Assembly: GCF_900090105.1 (NCBI RefSeq)
Contig: NZ_FMDM01000009.1
Location: 1-64,000 of the forward strand
Length of the DNA stretch: 64,000 nucleotides
Direction: 5' to 3'
From: Micromonospora humi
GTDB taxonomy: Bacteria; Actinomycetota; Actinomycetes; Mycobacteriales; Micromonosporaceae
Shown: positions 48,814 to 57,504 of the stretch, piece by piece
How the letters are laid out: the number at the start of each line of letters is the position of its first letter
How positions within the stretch are numbered: the stretch's first letter is position 1
The notes under the pieces: model-generated
Databases searched by the model: none
What the model was told of the DNA's origin: nothing
Seen by the model: the letters and a program-made list of their open reading frames with translations, nothing else
Position numbers and translations under genes: made by a program

Positions 48814-48961
48814 TCCCGATCCCGCGCAAGACCCCCGGACCACACCCCGCATCGTGACCATTCCGACACCCGCCGTACAGGGTTGGGTGGGGGTGGGGCT
48901 GGGTAGCTTGGCCGACCACGGACCGCCAACGCGGTGGTCACACCGTTGGGGGAGGTGATCC

Positions 48962-50458
48962 ATGTCAGTCCTGCGGACCAAGCCGATCAAGGACGTGCTC
49001 GCCCAGGGCGACGCCGACGGCGACGACGGCAAGCCGGGGCTTCGGCGCCGGCTCGGCCCGGTCGACCTGATGGGCTTCGGCATCGGGATCGTGATCGGCA
49101 CCGGGATCTTCACGCTGACCGGCGTCGAGGCCAAGAACAGCGCCGGCCCCGGCGTGGTGATCTCCTTCGGCATCGCCGGCGTGGTCGCCCTGCTCGCCGC
49201 GCTCTGCTACGCCGAGCTGGCCTCCAGCGTGCCGACCGCCGGCAGCGCCTACACCTACGCGTACGCCACCATGGGTGAGATCGTCGCCTGGATCATCGGC
49301 TGGGACCTGCTGCTGGAGTTCGCGCTCGGCGCGGCGGTGGTGGCCCGGGGTTGGTCCGGCTACCTCGCCGACCTGTTCGGCCTGCCCAGCGCCTGGTTCG
49401 CCGAGGAGGGCAGCATCGTCAACCTCGGCGCGATCGGCATCGTGCTGCTGCTCGGCGTGGTCGCCATCGTCGGCATCCGCGAGTCCGCCCGGGTCACCAA
49501 CGTGCTGGTGCTGGTGAAGGTGGCGATCTGTGCCTTCGTGGTCATCGCCGGGCTGTTCTTCGTGAAGGCGGCCAACCTCACCCCGTTCATCCCGTCCAGC
49601 GAGCCGGCCGGCGCCGGCGACGACGGCATCAAGCAGCCGGTCACCCAGGCGCTGTTCGGCCTGGAGCCCTCCGTCTTCGGCTTCGTCGGGGTGCTCACCG
49701 CCGCCGCGGTGGTGTTCTTCGCGTACACCGGGTTCGAGGCCGTGGCGAACCTGGGCGAGGAGACCCGCAAGCCCAAGCGCGACCTGCCGCTGGGCCTGCT
49801 CGGCACGCTCGTCATCTCCACCGTGCTCTACATCGGCGTCTCGCTGGTCGTGGTCGGCATGGTCAAGTACACCGAGATCGACGAGGGCGCGCCGATCGCG
49901 TCCGCGTTCCGTGCGGTCGGCGCCGGCTGGGCCGCGACACTCGTCTCCATCGCGGCCGTCGCCGGCCTGACCAGCGTGATCCTGGTCGACCTGGTGGCGA
50001 TGGGCCGGATCGGCTTCGCCATCGCCCGGGACGGGCTCATCCCCCCGTCCATCGCCAAGGTGCACCCGCGCTGGGGCACGCCCTACCGGATCGCCGCGAT
50101 CATGACGGTGGCGGTCGCGCTGCTCGCCGGCTTCCTGCCGCTGTCCGCGCTGGCCGACCTGGTGAGCATCGGCGCGCTCTGCGCGTTCATGCTGGTCGCG
50201 ATCGCGGTGCCGATCCTGCGCAAGCGGCGCCCCGACCTGGAGCGGCCGTTCAAGGTGCCGTTCTCGCCGGTGCTGCCGATCGTCACCGCGGTGGCCTGCC
50301 TCTACCTCAGCCTCAACCTGTCGGTGGAGACCTGGGTGCGGTTCCTGATCTGGATGGCGCTCGGCGCGATCATCTACTTCGGCTACGGGCACCGCAAGAA
50401 CCGGCTGGCCCGCCGCGAGCACGCCGAGGACACCCCCGAGCCCGCCCCCACCCCCTGA
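48962..50458 (+). CDS. APC-superfamily cationic amino acid permease
   Basis: 498 residues, twelve or so hydrophobic helices. First helix signature GPVDLMGFGIGIVIGTGIFT, then VSFGIAGVVALLAALCYAEL, ASSVPTAGSAYTYAYATMGE, IVAWIIGWDLLLEFALGAAV, FFAYTGFEAVANLGEETRKP and a long C-terminal helix set. The ASSVPTAGSAYTY and FEAVANLGEE segments match the YfnA/CAT subgroup. Likely imports lysine, arginine or another amino acid by proton coupling. GGGGGAGG lies 7 nt before the ATG. Ends before the GTTAAGC repeat. Confidence 0.9.
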   Translation: MSVLRTKPIKDVLAQGDADGDDGKPGLRRRLGPVDLMGFGIGIVIGTGIFTLTGVEAKNSAGPGVVISFGIAGVVALLAALCYAELASSVPTAGSAYTYAYATMGEIVAWIIGWDLLLEFALGAAVVARGWSGYLADLFGLPSAWFAEEGSIVNLGAIGIVLLLGVVAIVGIRESARVTNVLVLVKVAICAFVVIAGLFFVKAANLTPFIPSSEPAGAGDDGIKQPVTQALFGLEPSVFGFVGVLTAAAVVFFAYTGFEAVANLGEETRKPKRDLPLGLLGTLVISTVLYIGVSLVVVGMVKYTEIDEGAPIASAFRAVGAGWAATLVSIAAVAGLTSVILVDLVAMGRIGFAIARDGLIPPSIAKVHPRWGTPYRIAAIMTVAVALLAGFLPLSALADLVSIGALCAFMLVAIAVPILRKRRPDLERPFKVPFSPVLPIVTAVACLYLSLNLSVETWVRFLIWMALGAIIYFGYGHRKNRLARREHAEDTPEPAPTP

Positions 50459-50478
50459 CCCCGGCCAGATGATAGGCG

Positions 50479-50555
50479 GGGGCCCCGCTTAACACTCAGG
50501 TGTTAAGCGGGGCCCCTTCCTATACCGGAAACGTTAAGCGGGGCCCCCGCCTTAC
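50479..50555. repeat. GTTAAGC-type palindromic repeat, copy B, with 17-bp hairpin
   Basis: Left arm 50479-50495 and right arm 50500-50516 form a perfect 17-bp stem (GGGGCCCCGCTTAACAC) with loop TCAG; the 54-nt stretch 50502-50555 aligns with copy A at 1791-1844. Its end supplies TTA 50552-50554, the stop (TAA) of the GH43 gene on the minus strand. Works as bidirectional terminator between convergent genes. Confidence 0.85.
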
Positions 50556-51559
50556 CGCTGGACCTCGCGGAGCGGGCCGCGGACGGACGGGGCGCCGTCG
50601 GTCCAGACCAGCTCGTTCAGCCACACCTGGCGGCCCGGGTCGGTGGTGCCCTCCTGCCCCGGCGGCCAGGCGTGGTAGAGCAGCCAGGTGCGGCCGTCCT
50701 GCTCGACGATCGAGGCGTGGCCCGGCCCGGTGGCCACGTCGTTGCTCTTCAGGATCGGGTTCTCCGGCGCCTTCACGCACGGCCCGGTCGGGCCCTCGCA
50801 GACCGCGTAGCCCTCGGCGTAGGTGTCCTTGTCGTAGGCGTTCGCGGCGAAGAACAGGAACAGCTTCCCGTCGTGCCGGTGGAAGAACGGCCCCTCGATC
50901 AGGGTCCCCTCCCACGGCTCGGTCTGCTTGAGCAGCTTCGTCGCCGGGCCGGTCAGCGTCAGCCCGTCCGGCGAGAGGCGCTGCGACCAGAGCCAGGTGT
51001 CCACCCCGATCGCGTTGCCGTCGTTCTTCCAGAGCAGCCACAGGCTGCCGTCGGTGTCCCGGAACGGGCTGGCGTCGATCGAGCCGCCCAGGTCGGGCTG
51101 GCAGACCAGCGGCTTGTCGGAGTCGTCCGCGTACGGGCCCAACGGCGTGCTCGCCACCGCCCGGCCCAGGCACTGCCGGCCGGAGGCCCGGTCGGCCACC
51201 GTGTAGTAGAGGACGAACCGGTCCGGGGCGAGCTGGATCGCCTCCGGCGCCCACGTCTTGCCGGCGTCCGCCCAGTCCGGCAGCTCCGGCAGCGCGTCAC
51301 CGGCCGGCGTCCACTCGACCAGGTCGGGCGAGGTGAGCACCGGGACGTTCCGGCCGCCGGCGTTGGTGTGGAACAGGTACCAGGTGTCGCCCACCCGGAT
51401 CGCCTGGGGGTCGGGGGCGTCGGTCCGGACGACCGGGTTGGTGAACACGTTCGCGTCCTTCGGCGTACTCGATTCGGTGGTGGGCCCGCCGCCGCAACCG
51501 GCGGTGAGCAGCGCGGCGGCCAGGGCCGCCGCGCCGCGCCGGGACCGTCGGCCGGTCAT
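50552..51559 (-). CDS. GH43-family lipoprotein (arabinanase/arabinosidase type)
   Basis: 335 residues. Lipobox LLTAGCGGG near residue 19. Five-bladed GH43 marks: TNPVVRTDAPDPQAIRVGDT (general base Asp), TWAPEAIQLAPDRFVLYYTV, GGSIDASPFRDTDGSLWLLW and LIEGPFFHRHDGKLFLFF (acid Glu), ATGPGHASIVEQDGR. It probably cuts alpha-1,5-arabinan or arabino-oligosaccharides outside the cell, feeding the ABC importer. Last gene of the operon; the ATG overlaps the permease stop (ATGA). Confidence 0.88.
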   Translation of the reverse strand: MTGRRSRRGAAALAAALLTAGCGGGPTTESSTPKDANVFTNPVVRTDAPDPQAIRVGDTWYLFHTNAGGRNVPVLTSPDLVEWTPAGDALPELPDWADAGKTWAPEAIQLAPDRFVLYYTVADRASGRQCLGRAVASTPLGPYADDSDKPLVCQPDLGGSIDASPFRDTDGSLWLLWKNDGNAIGVDTWLWSQRLSPDGLTLTGPATKLLKQTEPWEGTLIEGPFFHRHDGKLFLFFAANAYDKDTYAEGYAVCEGPTGPCVKAPENPILKSNDVATGPGHASIVEQDGRTWLLYHAWPPGQEGTTDPGRQVWLNELVWTDGAPSVRGPLREVQR

Positions 51560-52380
51560 CCCTTCAGGCCGCTGCGGGAGACGCCCTGGATGACGTGGCG
51601 CTGGGCGAACACGAACAGGATCAGCACCGGCACGCTGGCCAGCATCGCCCCCGCCATGATCACCGGATAGTCGGTGACGTACGCGCCCTGGAGCAGGCCC
51701 AGGCCCGCCGGCAGGGTCAGCCGCTCCGGGCTGAACAGCACGTACACCGGCCAGAGGAAGTCGTTCCAGTTGGTCAGGAACGACAGCACCGCCAGCGTGG
51801 CCAGGGCCGGCTTGGACAGCGGCAGCAGCACCTGGCGGAAGATCTGCCACTGGTTCGCCCCGTCCAACACCGCGGCCTCCTCCAGCTCCGCCGGGATGGA
51901 GAGGAAGAACTGGCGCAGGAAGAACACCCCGAACGCGCTCGCCGCGCCCGGCACGATCACCACGGTCAGCGTGTCGATCCAGTTGATCCGCTCGGCGATG
52001 ATGAAGTTCGGGATGATCAGCGAGGTGGGCGGCAGGAAGAGCGTGCCCACGATCAGCGCGAACAGCACCGTGCGGCCGCGGAACCGCATCCGGGCCAGGG
52101 CGTACGCGGCCATCGACGCGGTGACCAGCACCAGCAGCGTGTGCAGGGTGGCCGCCAGCATGCTGTTGAGGAACCACCGCAGCACCGGGTTGGCGGTGCT
52201 GTTCAGGATCTGGTCGTAGCCGTAGGTGGAGAACGGGTTCGGCAACCAGCTCGGCGGCACCTGTTGCGCGGCGTCGTAGGTCTTCACCGACGTCAGCAGC
52301 ATCCACACCAGCGGGGTCACGAAGATCGCGGTGATCAGGAGCAGTACGCCGTAGCGCAGCACCGGACGGACTTTCGACAT
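51556..52380 (-). CDS. Carbohydrate ABC transporter permease (MalG type)
   Basis: 274 residues, six membrane helices. VLRYGVLLLITAIFVTPLVW, TAAYALARMRFRGR-type segment (MAAYALARMRFRGRTVLFAL), the EAA loop EEAAVLDGANQWQIFRQVLL with P-L, and FLTNWNDFLWPVYVLFSPER. Pairs with the MalF-type permease (10-nt gap) to form the channel. No ATPase gene is in the locus; a shared MsiK-like ATPase elsewhere is likely, as in Streptomyces (inference). Confidence 0.93.
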   Translation of the reverse strand: MSKVRPVLRYGVLLLITAIFVTPLVWMLLTSVKTYDAAQQVPPSWLPNPFSTYGYDQILNSTANPVLRWFLNSMLAATLHTLLVLVTASMAAYALARMRFRGRTVLFALIVGTLFLPPTSLIIPNFIIAERINWIDTLTVVIVPGAASAFGVFFLRQFFLSIPAELEEAAVLDGANQWQIFRQVLLPLSKPALATLAVLSFLTNWNDFLWPVYVLFSPERLTLPAGLGLLQGAYVTDYPVIMAGAMLASVPVLILFVFAQRHVIQGVSRSGLKG

Positions 52381-52390
52381 GGTCGGCCCC

Positions 52391-53353
52391 TCAGTCTTCC
52401 CGGTAGCGGAACAGCCGGAAGTTGACGATGCTCACCACGGCCAGCATCAGCGCGAAGAACACGCTCATCGCGGCGGCCCGACCGGCGTCGTAGTCGCGCA
52501 GGCCCTCGTCGACGATCCGCCACACCACGGTCCGGGTCTGCTCGCCCGGCGCGCCCTGGGTGATCAGGAAGGCCTGCCCGAAGACGTTCGCCGAGGCGAG
52601 GATCGTGGTGGTGAAGACGAAGAGCATGACCGGGCGCAGGCCGGGGATCGTGACGTGGCGGAACCGGTCCCACCCGCCGGCCCCGTCGACCTTCGCCGCC
52701 TCGTACAGCTCGGCCGGGATGTCCTGGAGGCCGGCCAGGTAGATCACCGCGTTGAAGCCGCAGGTCCACCACACGGTCACGCCGACCAGGGAGACCCAGG
52801 CCCACGGTACGTCGGTGACCCACGGCGTGTCCGAGGGGAGGCCGACCGCGCCGAGCAGCCGGTTGACCAGACCCAGGTTGGCGTCCAGCAGGAACCGCCA
52901 GAGCAGGCCGATCACCGCCACGCCCAGCACGTACGGGGCGAAGAACGCGGCCCGGAAGAACGTGCGGCCGGGGAACGAACGGTTGAGCAGCAACGCCAAC
53001 CCCAGCGGGACGACCACCAGCAGCGGCACCGAGAACAGCGTGAAGATGCCTGTCGCCCGGACGCTGGACCACCAGTCGCCGTAGATGGCCGAGTCGCTGG
53101 AGAACAGGTCCTGGTAGTTGTCGAACCCGATGAACGGTCGGTTGGGCAGTTGCAGGTCCCACTGGTGCAGGCTGATCCAGACCCCGAACAGGATCGGCGC
53201 CAGCCCGAAGACGCCGAACAGGATCAGGTACGGCGCGAGGAAGAGGTACGGCGTCGCCCGGTTGCCGCGTTCCGTCGCGCGCCGGCGACGGGTGGGCCCC
53301 GCCGGGGGCGGCGCGCTGTCACGCGCCGCCCCGGCCTCGATCACGTCCGCCAC
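52391..53353 (-). CDS. Sugar ABC transporter permease (MalF type)
   Basis: 320 residues. Cytoplasmic basic N-terminus (PTRRRRATERGNRAT), first helix YLFLAPYLILFGVFGLAPIL, FTLFSVPLLVVVPLGLALLL, EAA loop YEAAKVDGAGGWDRFRHVTI with PGLRPVML, and a last helix MSVFFALMLAVVSIVNF. Forms the importer with the MalG-type protein and the solute-binding lipoprotein; 6 nt separate it from the latter's stop. Confidence 0.93.
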   Translation of the reverse strand: MADVIEAGAARDSAPPPAGPTRRRRATERGNRATPYLFLAPYLILFGVFGLAPILFGVWISLHQWDLQLPNRPFIGFDNYQDLFSSDSAIYGDWWSSVRATGIFTLFSVPLLVVVPLGLALLLNRSFPGRTFFRAAFFAPYVLGVAVIGLLWRFLLDANLGLVNRLLGAVGLPSDTPWVTDVPWAWVSLVGVTVWWTCGFNAVIYLAGLQDIPAELYEAAKVDGAGGWDRFRHVTIPGLRPVMLFVFTTTILASANVFGQAFLITQGAPGEQTRTVVWRIVDEGLRDYDAGRAAAMSVFFALMLAVVSIVNFRLFRYRED

Positions 53354-53359
53354 GACGGA

Positions 53360-54694
53360 TCAGTTCCCGTACTTCTTGCGGTTGTCCTCGAGCTGCTTGT
53401 TCGCCTTGGCCACGCCGTCGTCCAGCGCCTGCTTCGGCGACTTCTTGTTCAGCGCGGCCTCGTTGAAGGCGTTGTAGAACGTCAGGATGACCTCGCCGAG
53501 ACCCGGGGTGGCCGGCGGGAACGCCGCGTACTCCAGCTCCGGGGCGAGCGCGTTGACCTCGGTGAGCGCCTTGAAGTCGGCGCCCTCGCGGACCGCCTTG
53601 CGGGCCGGCACCTGGCCGCCCTTGGCCCAGTCCAGCGAGTGCTGGCTCAGCCAGTTGATGAAGACCTTCGCGCCGGAGACCTTGTTCTCGTTGGCGGAGC
53701 GCTGCTTGACGATGGTGAAGTTGTGCGAGTTCGCCCAGGCGGCCTGCTGGCTACCGATCTGGGGCAGCGGGGCCACGCCCCACTCCACGTTCGCGCTCTT
53801 CTTCAGGTCGTTGATCTGCCAGATGCCGTTCCAGTTGAAGGCGTTCTTGCCGCTCTTGAACGCCAGGTAGTCGGCGTCCTGGCCGACGTTGGCCGGCGAG
53901 TGGCCCTGCTTGATCAGGTCGACCAGCCAGGTGCACGCCTCGACCGCCGGGTCGGAGTTGAAGGTTGCCTTCGCCACCTCGTCGTCGAAGAGCTTCCCGC
54001 CCCACTGGTGCAGCAGGCTGTAGTAGGTCATGCCGCCGGTGAACTGGAACGGGCTGACCCAGAAGCCCTGCACGCCCGACTTCTTCAGCTCGGTCAGGGC
54101 GGCGGTGTACTCGTCCTTCGTCGCCGGCGGCTTGTTCGGGTCCAGGCCGGCCTTCTGCATGACGGCCTTGTTGTAGTAGAAGCCCAGCGGGTGCATGTCC
54201 AGCGGGATGCCGTACCGCTTCTCGTTGTACAGGCCGCCCTTCCACACCGTGGGGGCGAAGTCGCCCTCGCTGAGTTCCAGGTTCTTGGCCACGTCGTCCA
54301 GCTCGCTGATCGTGCCGCGGGCGGCGAACGTGGCGAGCTGGTCCATGTGCATGACCGCGATGTCCGGGCCGTTGCCGCTGGAGACCGCGCCGGGGAGCTT
54401 GCTGTAGTAGTCCTCCCACTGGTAGGTCACCACGCTGACCGCGATGTTCTGGTGCTCGCTGTTGAACTGCTGCACCAGCGTCTTGAAGATGTCGCCGTCG
54501 CCGCCGGTGAAGCCGTTCCACAGCTTCAGGTCGACCTTCGGGCCGGTGTAGTCCTTGCCGCCGTTGCCGGCCGAGCCGGCCTTGTCGGGGCTGCTGCTGC
54601 CGCCACCGCACCCGGCCAGGGTCATCGAGGCCGCCGCGCCGAGGCCGACACCGAGGCCGAGCAGGCGTCGCCGGCTCATCTCGTTCTGGATCAT
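53360..54694 (-). CDS. Extracellular sugar-binding lipoprotein (family 1 SBP)
   Basis: 444 residues. Tat-like/lipoprotein leader: SRRRLLGLGVGLGAAASMTL with lipobox LAGCGGG near residue 28. SBP family 1 marks: VDLKLWNGFTGGDGDIFKTL, VVTYQWEDYYSKLPGAVSSG, GPDIAVMHMDQLATFAARG, YGIPLDMHPLGFYYNKAVMQ, FKSGKNAFNWNGIWQIND. The aromatic GIW and WNGF positions suit oligosaccharide stacking. Given the flanking GH51 and GH43 genes, arabino-oligosaccharides are the likely ligand. 38 nt after the GH51 gene. Confidence 0.93.
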   Translation of the reverse strand: MIQNEMSRRRLLGLGVGLGAAASMTLAGCGGGSSSPDKAGSAGNGGKDYTGPKVDLKLWNGFTGGDGDIFKTLVQQFNSEHQNIAVSVVTYQWEDYYSKLPGAVSSGNGPDIAVMHMDQLATFAARGTISELDDVAKNLELSEGDFAPTVWKGGLYNEKRYGIPLDMHPLGFYYNKAVMQKAGLDPNKPPATKDEYTAALTELKKSGVQGFWVSPFQFTGGMTYYSLLHQWGGKLFDDEVAKATFNSDPAVEACTWLVDLIKQGHSPANVGQDADYLAFKSGKNAFNWNGIWQINDLKKSANVEWGVAPLPQIGSQQAAWANSHNFTIVKQRSANENKVSGAKVFINWLSQHSLDWAKGGQVPARKAVREGADFKALTEVNALAPELEYAAFPPATPGLGEVILTFYNAFNEAALNKKSPKQALDDGVAKANKQLEDNRKKYGN

Positions 54695-54732
54695 GCGAAC
54701 TCCTTGGGGGACGGAATTGGAGTATTGCCTGG

Positions 54733-56253
54733 TCACGGCTGAGGCACGAAACGCAGCAGGTTCCAGGAGGTGGCGGGGAGCGCCACGGTGCAGCGGCCGC
54801 CGTCGAGGGTGGGGGTGGTGAGCTCCCGGGGCGTGACCCGCTCGGGGTCGGCCTCGGTGTTGATGGCGGCCGGGTCGGCGCCGGCCGCGATGGTGGTGTG
54901 CGCCTCGCCGCGCAGCCCGGGCAGGCCGCGCAGGTCCACCTCGAGCGGGAGGTCGTCGGGGCCCCGGTTGACCGCGAAGACGGCGAGGCCGCCGGTCTCC
55001 TCGTCGTGCACGGCGACGGTATCCAGCACCGGCACGTCGCCGTACCGCTTGGTCGGGTACGTCGGGCCGACCGGCTCGGTGCGCAGCACGGTGCCGCGCG
55101 CGTGGCGGGCGGTGAGGGCGAACGGGTGGAAGATGCTCTGCCGCCAGGCGGGACCGCCGTTGCGGGTGCGGATCGGGGCGATCACGTTGGCGAGCTGCGC
55201 CTGGCAGGCCACCCCGACCCGGTCGGCGTGCCGCAGCAGGGTGATCAGCAGGTCGCCGACCACCACCGCGTCGTCGGCGGTGTAGTCGTCCTCGATCAGC
55301 GCCGGCGCCTCGACCCAGCCGCGCCGGTCCAGGTCGGCCTGGAGGCGGGACTGGTACCAGACGTTCCACTCGTCGAAGGAGACCTTCAGCTTGCGCTTCT
55401 GCCGCAGCTTGGCGCCCACGTGATCGGCGGTGGCGGTCACCTCGGTGATGAAGGCGTCCATGTCGACCGCGGAGGCCAGGATGCTGGCCCGGTCGCCGTC
55501 GGAGGGGTCGTAGTAGGTGTGGGCGGAGATGTAGTCGACGTGCTCGTAGGTGTGCTCCAGCACGGTCGCCTCCCACCCGGCGAACGTGGGCATGCCCCGG
55601 TTGGAGCTGCCGCAGGCGACCAGGCTGATCGAGGGGTCGATCATCTTCATGGCGCGGGCGGTCTCGGCGGCCAGCCGGCCGTACTCGTCGGCGGTCTTGT
55701 GCCCGACCTGCCACGGCCCGTCCATCTCGTTGCCGAGGCACCACAGCCGCACGCCGTAGGGCTCCTTCGCGCCGTGCTCGCGACGCAGGTCGGAGAGGCG
55801 GGTGCCGCCCGGGTGGTTGGCGTACTCCAGCAGGTCGCAGGCCTCGGGCATGCCGCGCGTGCCGAGGTTGACCGCCATCATCGGCTCGACGCCGGCCTCG
55901 GCGGCCCAGGTCATGAACTCGTCCAGCCCGAACGCGTTGGTCTCGATCGTCTTCCAGGCCAGGTCGAGCCGACGGGGCCGGTCGCCGACCGGGCCGACGC
56001 CGTCCTCCCAGCGGTAGCCGGAGACGAAGTTGCCGCCGGGGTAGCGGACCACCGAGACACCCATCTCGCGGGTCAGGTCCAGCACGTCGCGGCGGAAGCC
56101 ACGCGGGTCGGCGTTGGGGTGCCCGGGTTCGTAGATCCCGCCGTAGACGCATCGCCCCATGTGCTCGACGAAGGAGCCGAAGATCCGCCGGTCGGCCTCG
56201 CCGACCCGGAACGCCGGGTCGACCGTGAGCTGCGCGTTCGGCACGGATGCCAC
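54733..56253 (-). CDS. GH51 alpha-L-arabinofuranosidase
   Basis: 506 residues, intracellular (no signal). Family hallmarks: IFGSFVEHMGRCVYGGIYEP, VSVVRYPGGNFVSGYRWEDG, VRLWCLGNEMDGPWQVGHKT (acid/base Glu in NE), VDYISAHTYYDP and KLKVSFDEWNVWYQSR (nucleophile Glu). It releases L-arabinose from imported arabino-oligosaccharides. GTG start with GAGGGAAAG upstream. First gene of the operon GH51-SBP-MalF-MalG-GH43, divergent from lacI, with LacI-type palindromes in the 143-bp gap. Confidence 0.96.
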   Translation of the reverse strand: MASVPNAQLTVDPAFRVGEADRRIFGSFVEHMGRCVYGGIYEPGHPNADPRGFRRDVLDLTREMGVSVVRYPGGNFVSGYRWEDGVGPVGDRPRRLDLAWKTIETNAFGLDEFMTWAAEAGVEPMMAVNLGTRGMPEACDLLEYANHPGGTRLSDLRREHGAKEPYGVRLWCLGNEMDGPWQVGHKTADEYGRLAAETARAMKMIDPSISLVACGSSNRGMPTFAGWEATVLEHTYEHVDYISAHTYYDPSDGDRASILASAVDMDAFITEVTATADHVGAKLRQKRKLKVSFDEWNVWYQSRLQADLDRRGWVEAPALIEDDYTADDAVVVGDLLITLLRHADRVGVACQAQLANVIAPIRTRNGGPAWRQSIFHPFALTARHARGTVLRTEPVGPTYPTKRYGDVPVLDTVAVHDEETGGLAVFAVNRGPDDLPLEVDLRGLPGLRGEAHTTIAAGADPAAINTEADPERVTPRELTTPTLDGGRCTVALPATSWNLLRFVPQP

Positions 56254-56306
56254 CTTTCCCTCGGGGCCGCTTCAACGGTGACCACGATCACCGTGTCCCT
56301 GGTTTC

Positions 56307-56354
56307 TACAACGTTGTAACCCGTGCTGTAAAGAGGTCGTTACGACGTCGTGAC
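56307..56354. promoter_or_regulatory. Two LacI-type operators
   Basis: TACAACGTTGTA (56307-56318, perfect 12-bp palindrome with central CG) and GTTACGACGTCGTGAC (56339-56354, 10-bp perfect core ACGACGTCGT). Both fit the central-CG layout of LacI-family sites and lie between the divergent GH51 and lacI genes. Confidence 0.75.
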
Positions 56355-56396
56355 GCGGTAGAGTGCGCCCCGGAGTGCTCGGCGGGAGGAAGTTCA

Positions 56397-57404
56397 GTGC
56401 GGCACAGGCTCAAGGACGTGGCGGAGCGGGCCGGCGTGTCGGTGAAGACCGTCTCGAACGTCGTCAACGGCTACCAGCACGTGCGCGCCGACACCCGGGC
56501 CCGGGTCGAGGAGGCCATCGCCGAACTGCACTACCGGCCCAACCTTTCGGCCCGCAACCTGCGCAAGGGACGCACCGGCGTGATCGCGCTGGCCGTCCCC
56601 GAACTCGACATCCCCTACTTCGCCGAGCTGGCCCGCCACGTCGTCGCCGCCGCCGCCGAACACGGCTGGACGGTGCTGATCGACCAGACCAGCGGCGGCC
56701 CGGAGCAGGAACGCAAGGCCGCCAGCGGGATCGGCGACCACATGATCGACGGCCTGATCCTCAGCCCGCTGGCGCTCACCGCCGACGACCTCGCCGGCCT
56801 CGACGGCCTGCCCATGGTGCTGCTCGGCGAGCGGGTCGACCACGGCCCCGCCGACCACGTCATGATCGACAACGTGGCCGCCGCCCGGGAGATCACCGCC
56901 CACCTGGTCGGGCTCGGCCGCCGCCGGATCGCCGCCATCGGCTCGCAGCGCACCCCCGAGGGCGCCAGCGCCCGGCTCCGCCTGGAGGGCTACGCCGCCG
57001 CGCTGGCCGAGGCCGGCATCGGGTACGACGACAGCCTGGTGGCGCCCGCGTCGGCCTGGCACCGCGCGGACGGCGCGGCCGCCATGCGGCACCTGCTCAC
57101 CTCCGGGGTACGCCCCGACGCCGTCTTCTGTTTCAACGACACGCTTGCCCTGGGCGCGCTGCGTGCCCTGCACGAGGCCGGCCTGCGCGTGCCGGATGAC
57201 GTCGCGGTCGCCGGCTTCGACGACATCGAGGACGGCCGCTTCTCGATCCCCACCCTGAGCACGGTCGCCCCCGACAAGGAGCGCATCGCCCGCTTGGCGG
57301 TCGAGTTGCTGGCGGGCCGCCTCACCGCCGACCGCGACGCCCCACCTCGCGAACTGGTCGCCCCGTACCGCCTCTCCCTCCGCGAATCCGCCCCCCGCCC
57401 CTGA
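56397..57404 (+). CDS. LacI family transcriptional regulator
   Basis: 335 residues. N-terminal HTH and hinge: LKDVAERAGVSVKTVSNVVN, TRARVEEAIAELHYRPNLSA, RNLRKGRTGVIALAVPELD. Effector domain of periplasmic-binding type: LPMVLLGERVDHGPADHVMI, RRRIAAIGSQRTPEGASAR, DAVFCFNDTLALGALRALHE, VAVAGFDDIEDGRFSIPTLS. GTG 56397 follows GGGAGGA at 7 nt; the longer frame upstream crosses the operators. Probable repressor of the arabinan locus, released by arabinose or an arabino-oligosaccharide (inference). Confidence 0.94.
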   Translation: MRHRLKDVAERAGVSVKTVSNVVNGYQHVRADTRARVEEAIAELHYRPNLSARNLRKGRTGVIALAVPELDIPYFAELARHVVAAAAEHGWTVLIDQTSGGPEQERKAASGIGDHMIDGLILSPLALTADDLAGLDGLPMVLLGERVDHGPADHVMIDNVAAAREITAHLVGLGRRRIAAIGSQRTPEGASARLRLEGYAAALAEAGIGYDDSLVAPASAWHRADGAAAMRHLLTSGVRPDAVFCFNDTLALGALRALHEAGLRVPDDVAVAGFDDIEDGRFSIPTLSTVAPDKERIARLAVELLAGRLTADRDAPPRELVAPYRLSLRESAPRP

Positions 57405-57419
57405 CCCCTCCTCCTCCGC

Positions 57420-57486
57420 GATCTTGCAGTTGGTGCCCCGGCATTCGGGGCGAATGCCTCGCCTGAGGGGCACAAAGTGCAAGATC
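57420..57486. repeat. GATCTTG-type long palindrome, copy 2
   Basis: Arms GATCTTGCAGTTGGTGCCCC (57420-57439) and its inverse at 57467-57486 match at 18 of 20 positions. The loop has its own 7-bp stem, GCATTCG-GGG-CGAATGC (57441-57457), giving a branched fold. Same family as 9865-9938. Located between the convergent lacI and methyltransferase genes, where it may also end transcription. Confidence 0.8.
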
Positions 57487-57504
57487 AGCGAGGTGGGCGG
57501 CGGG

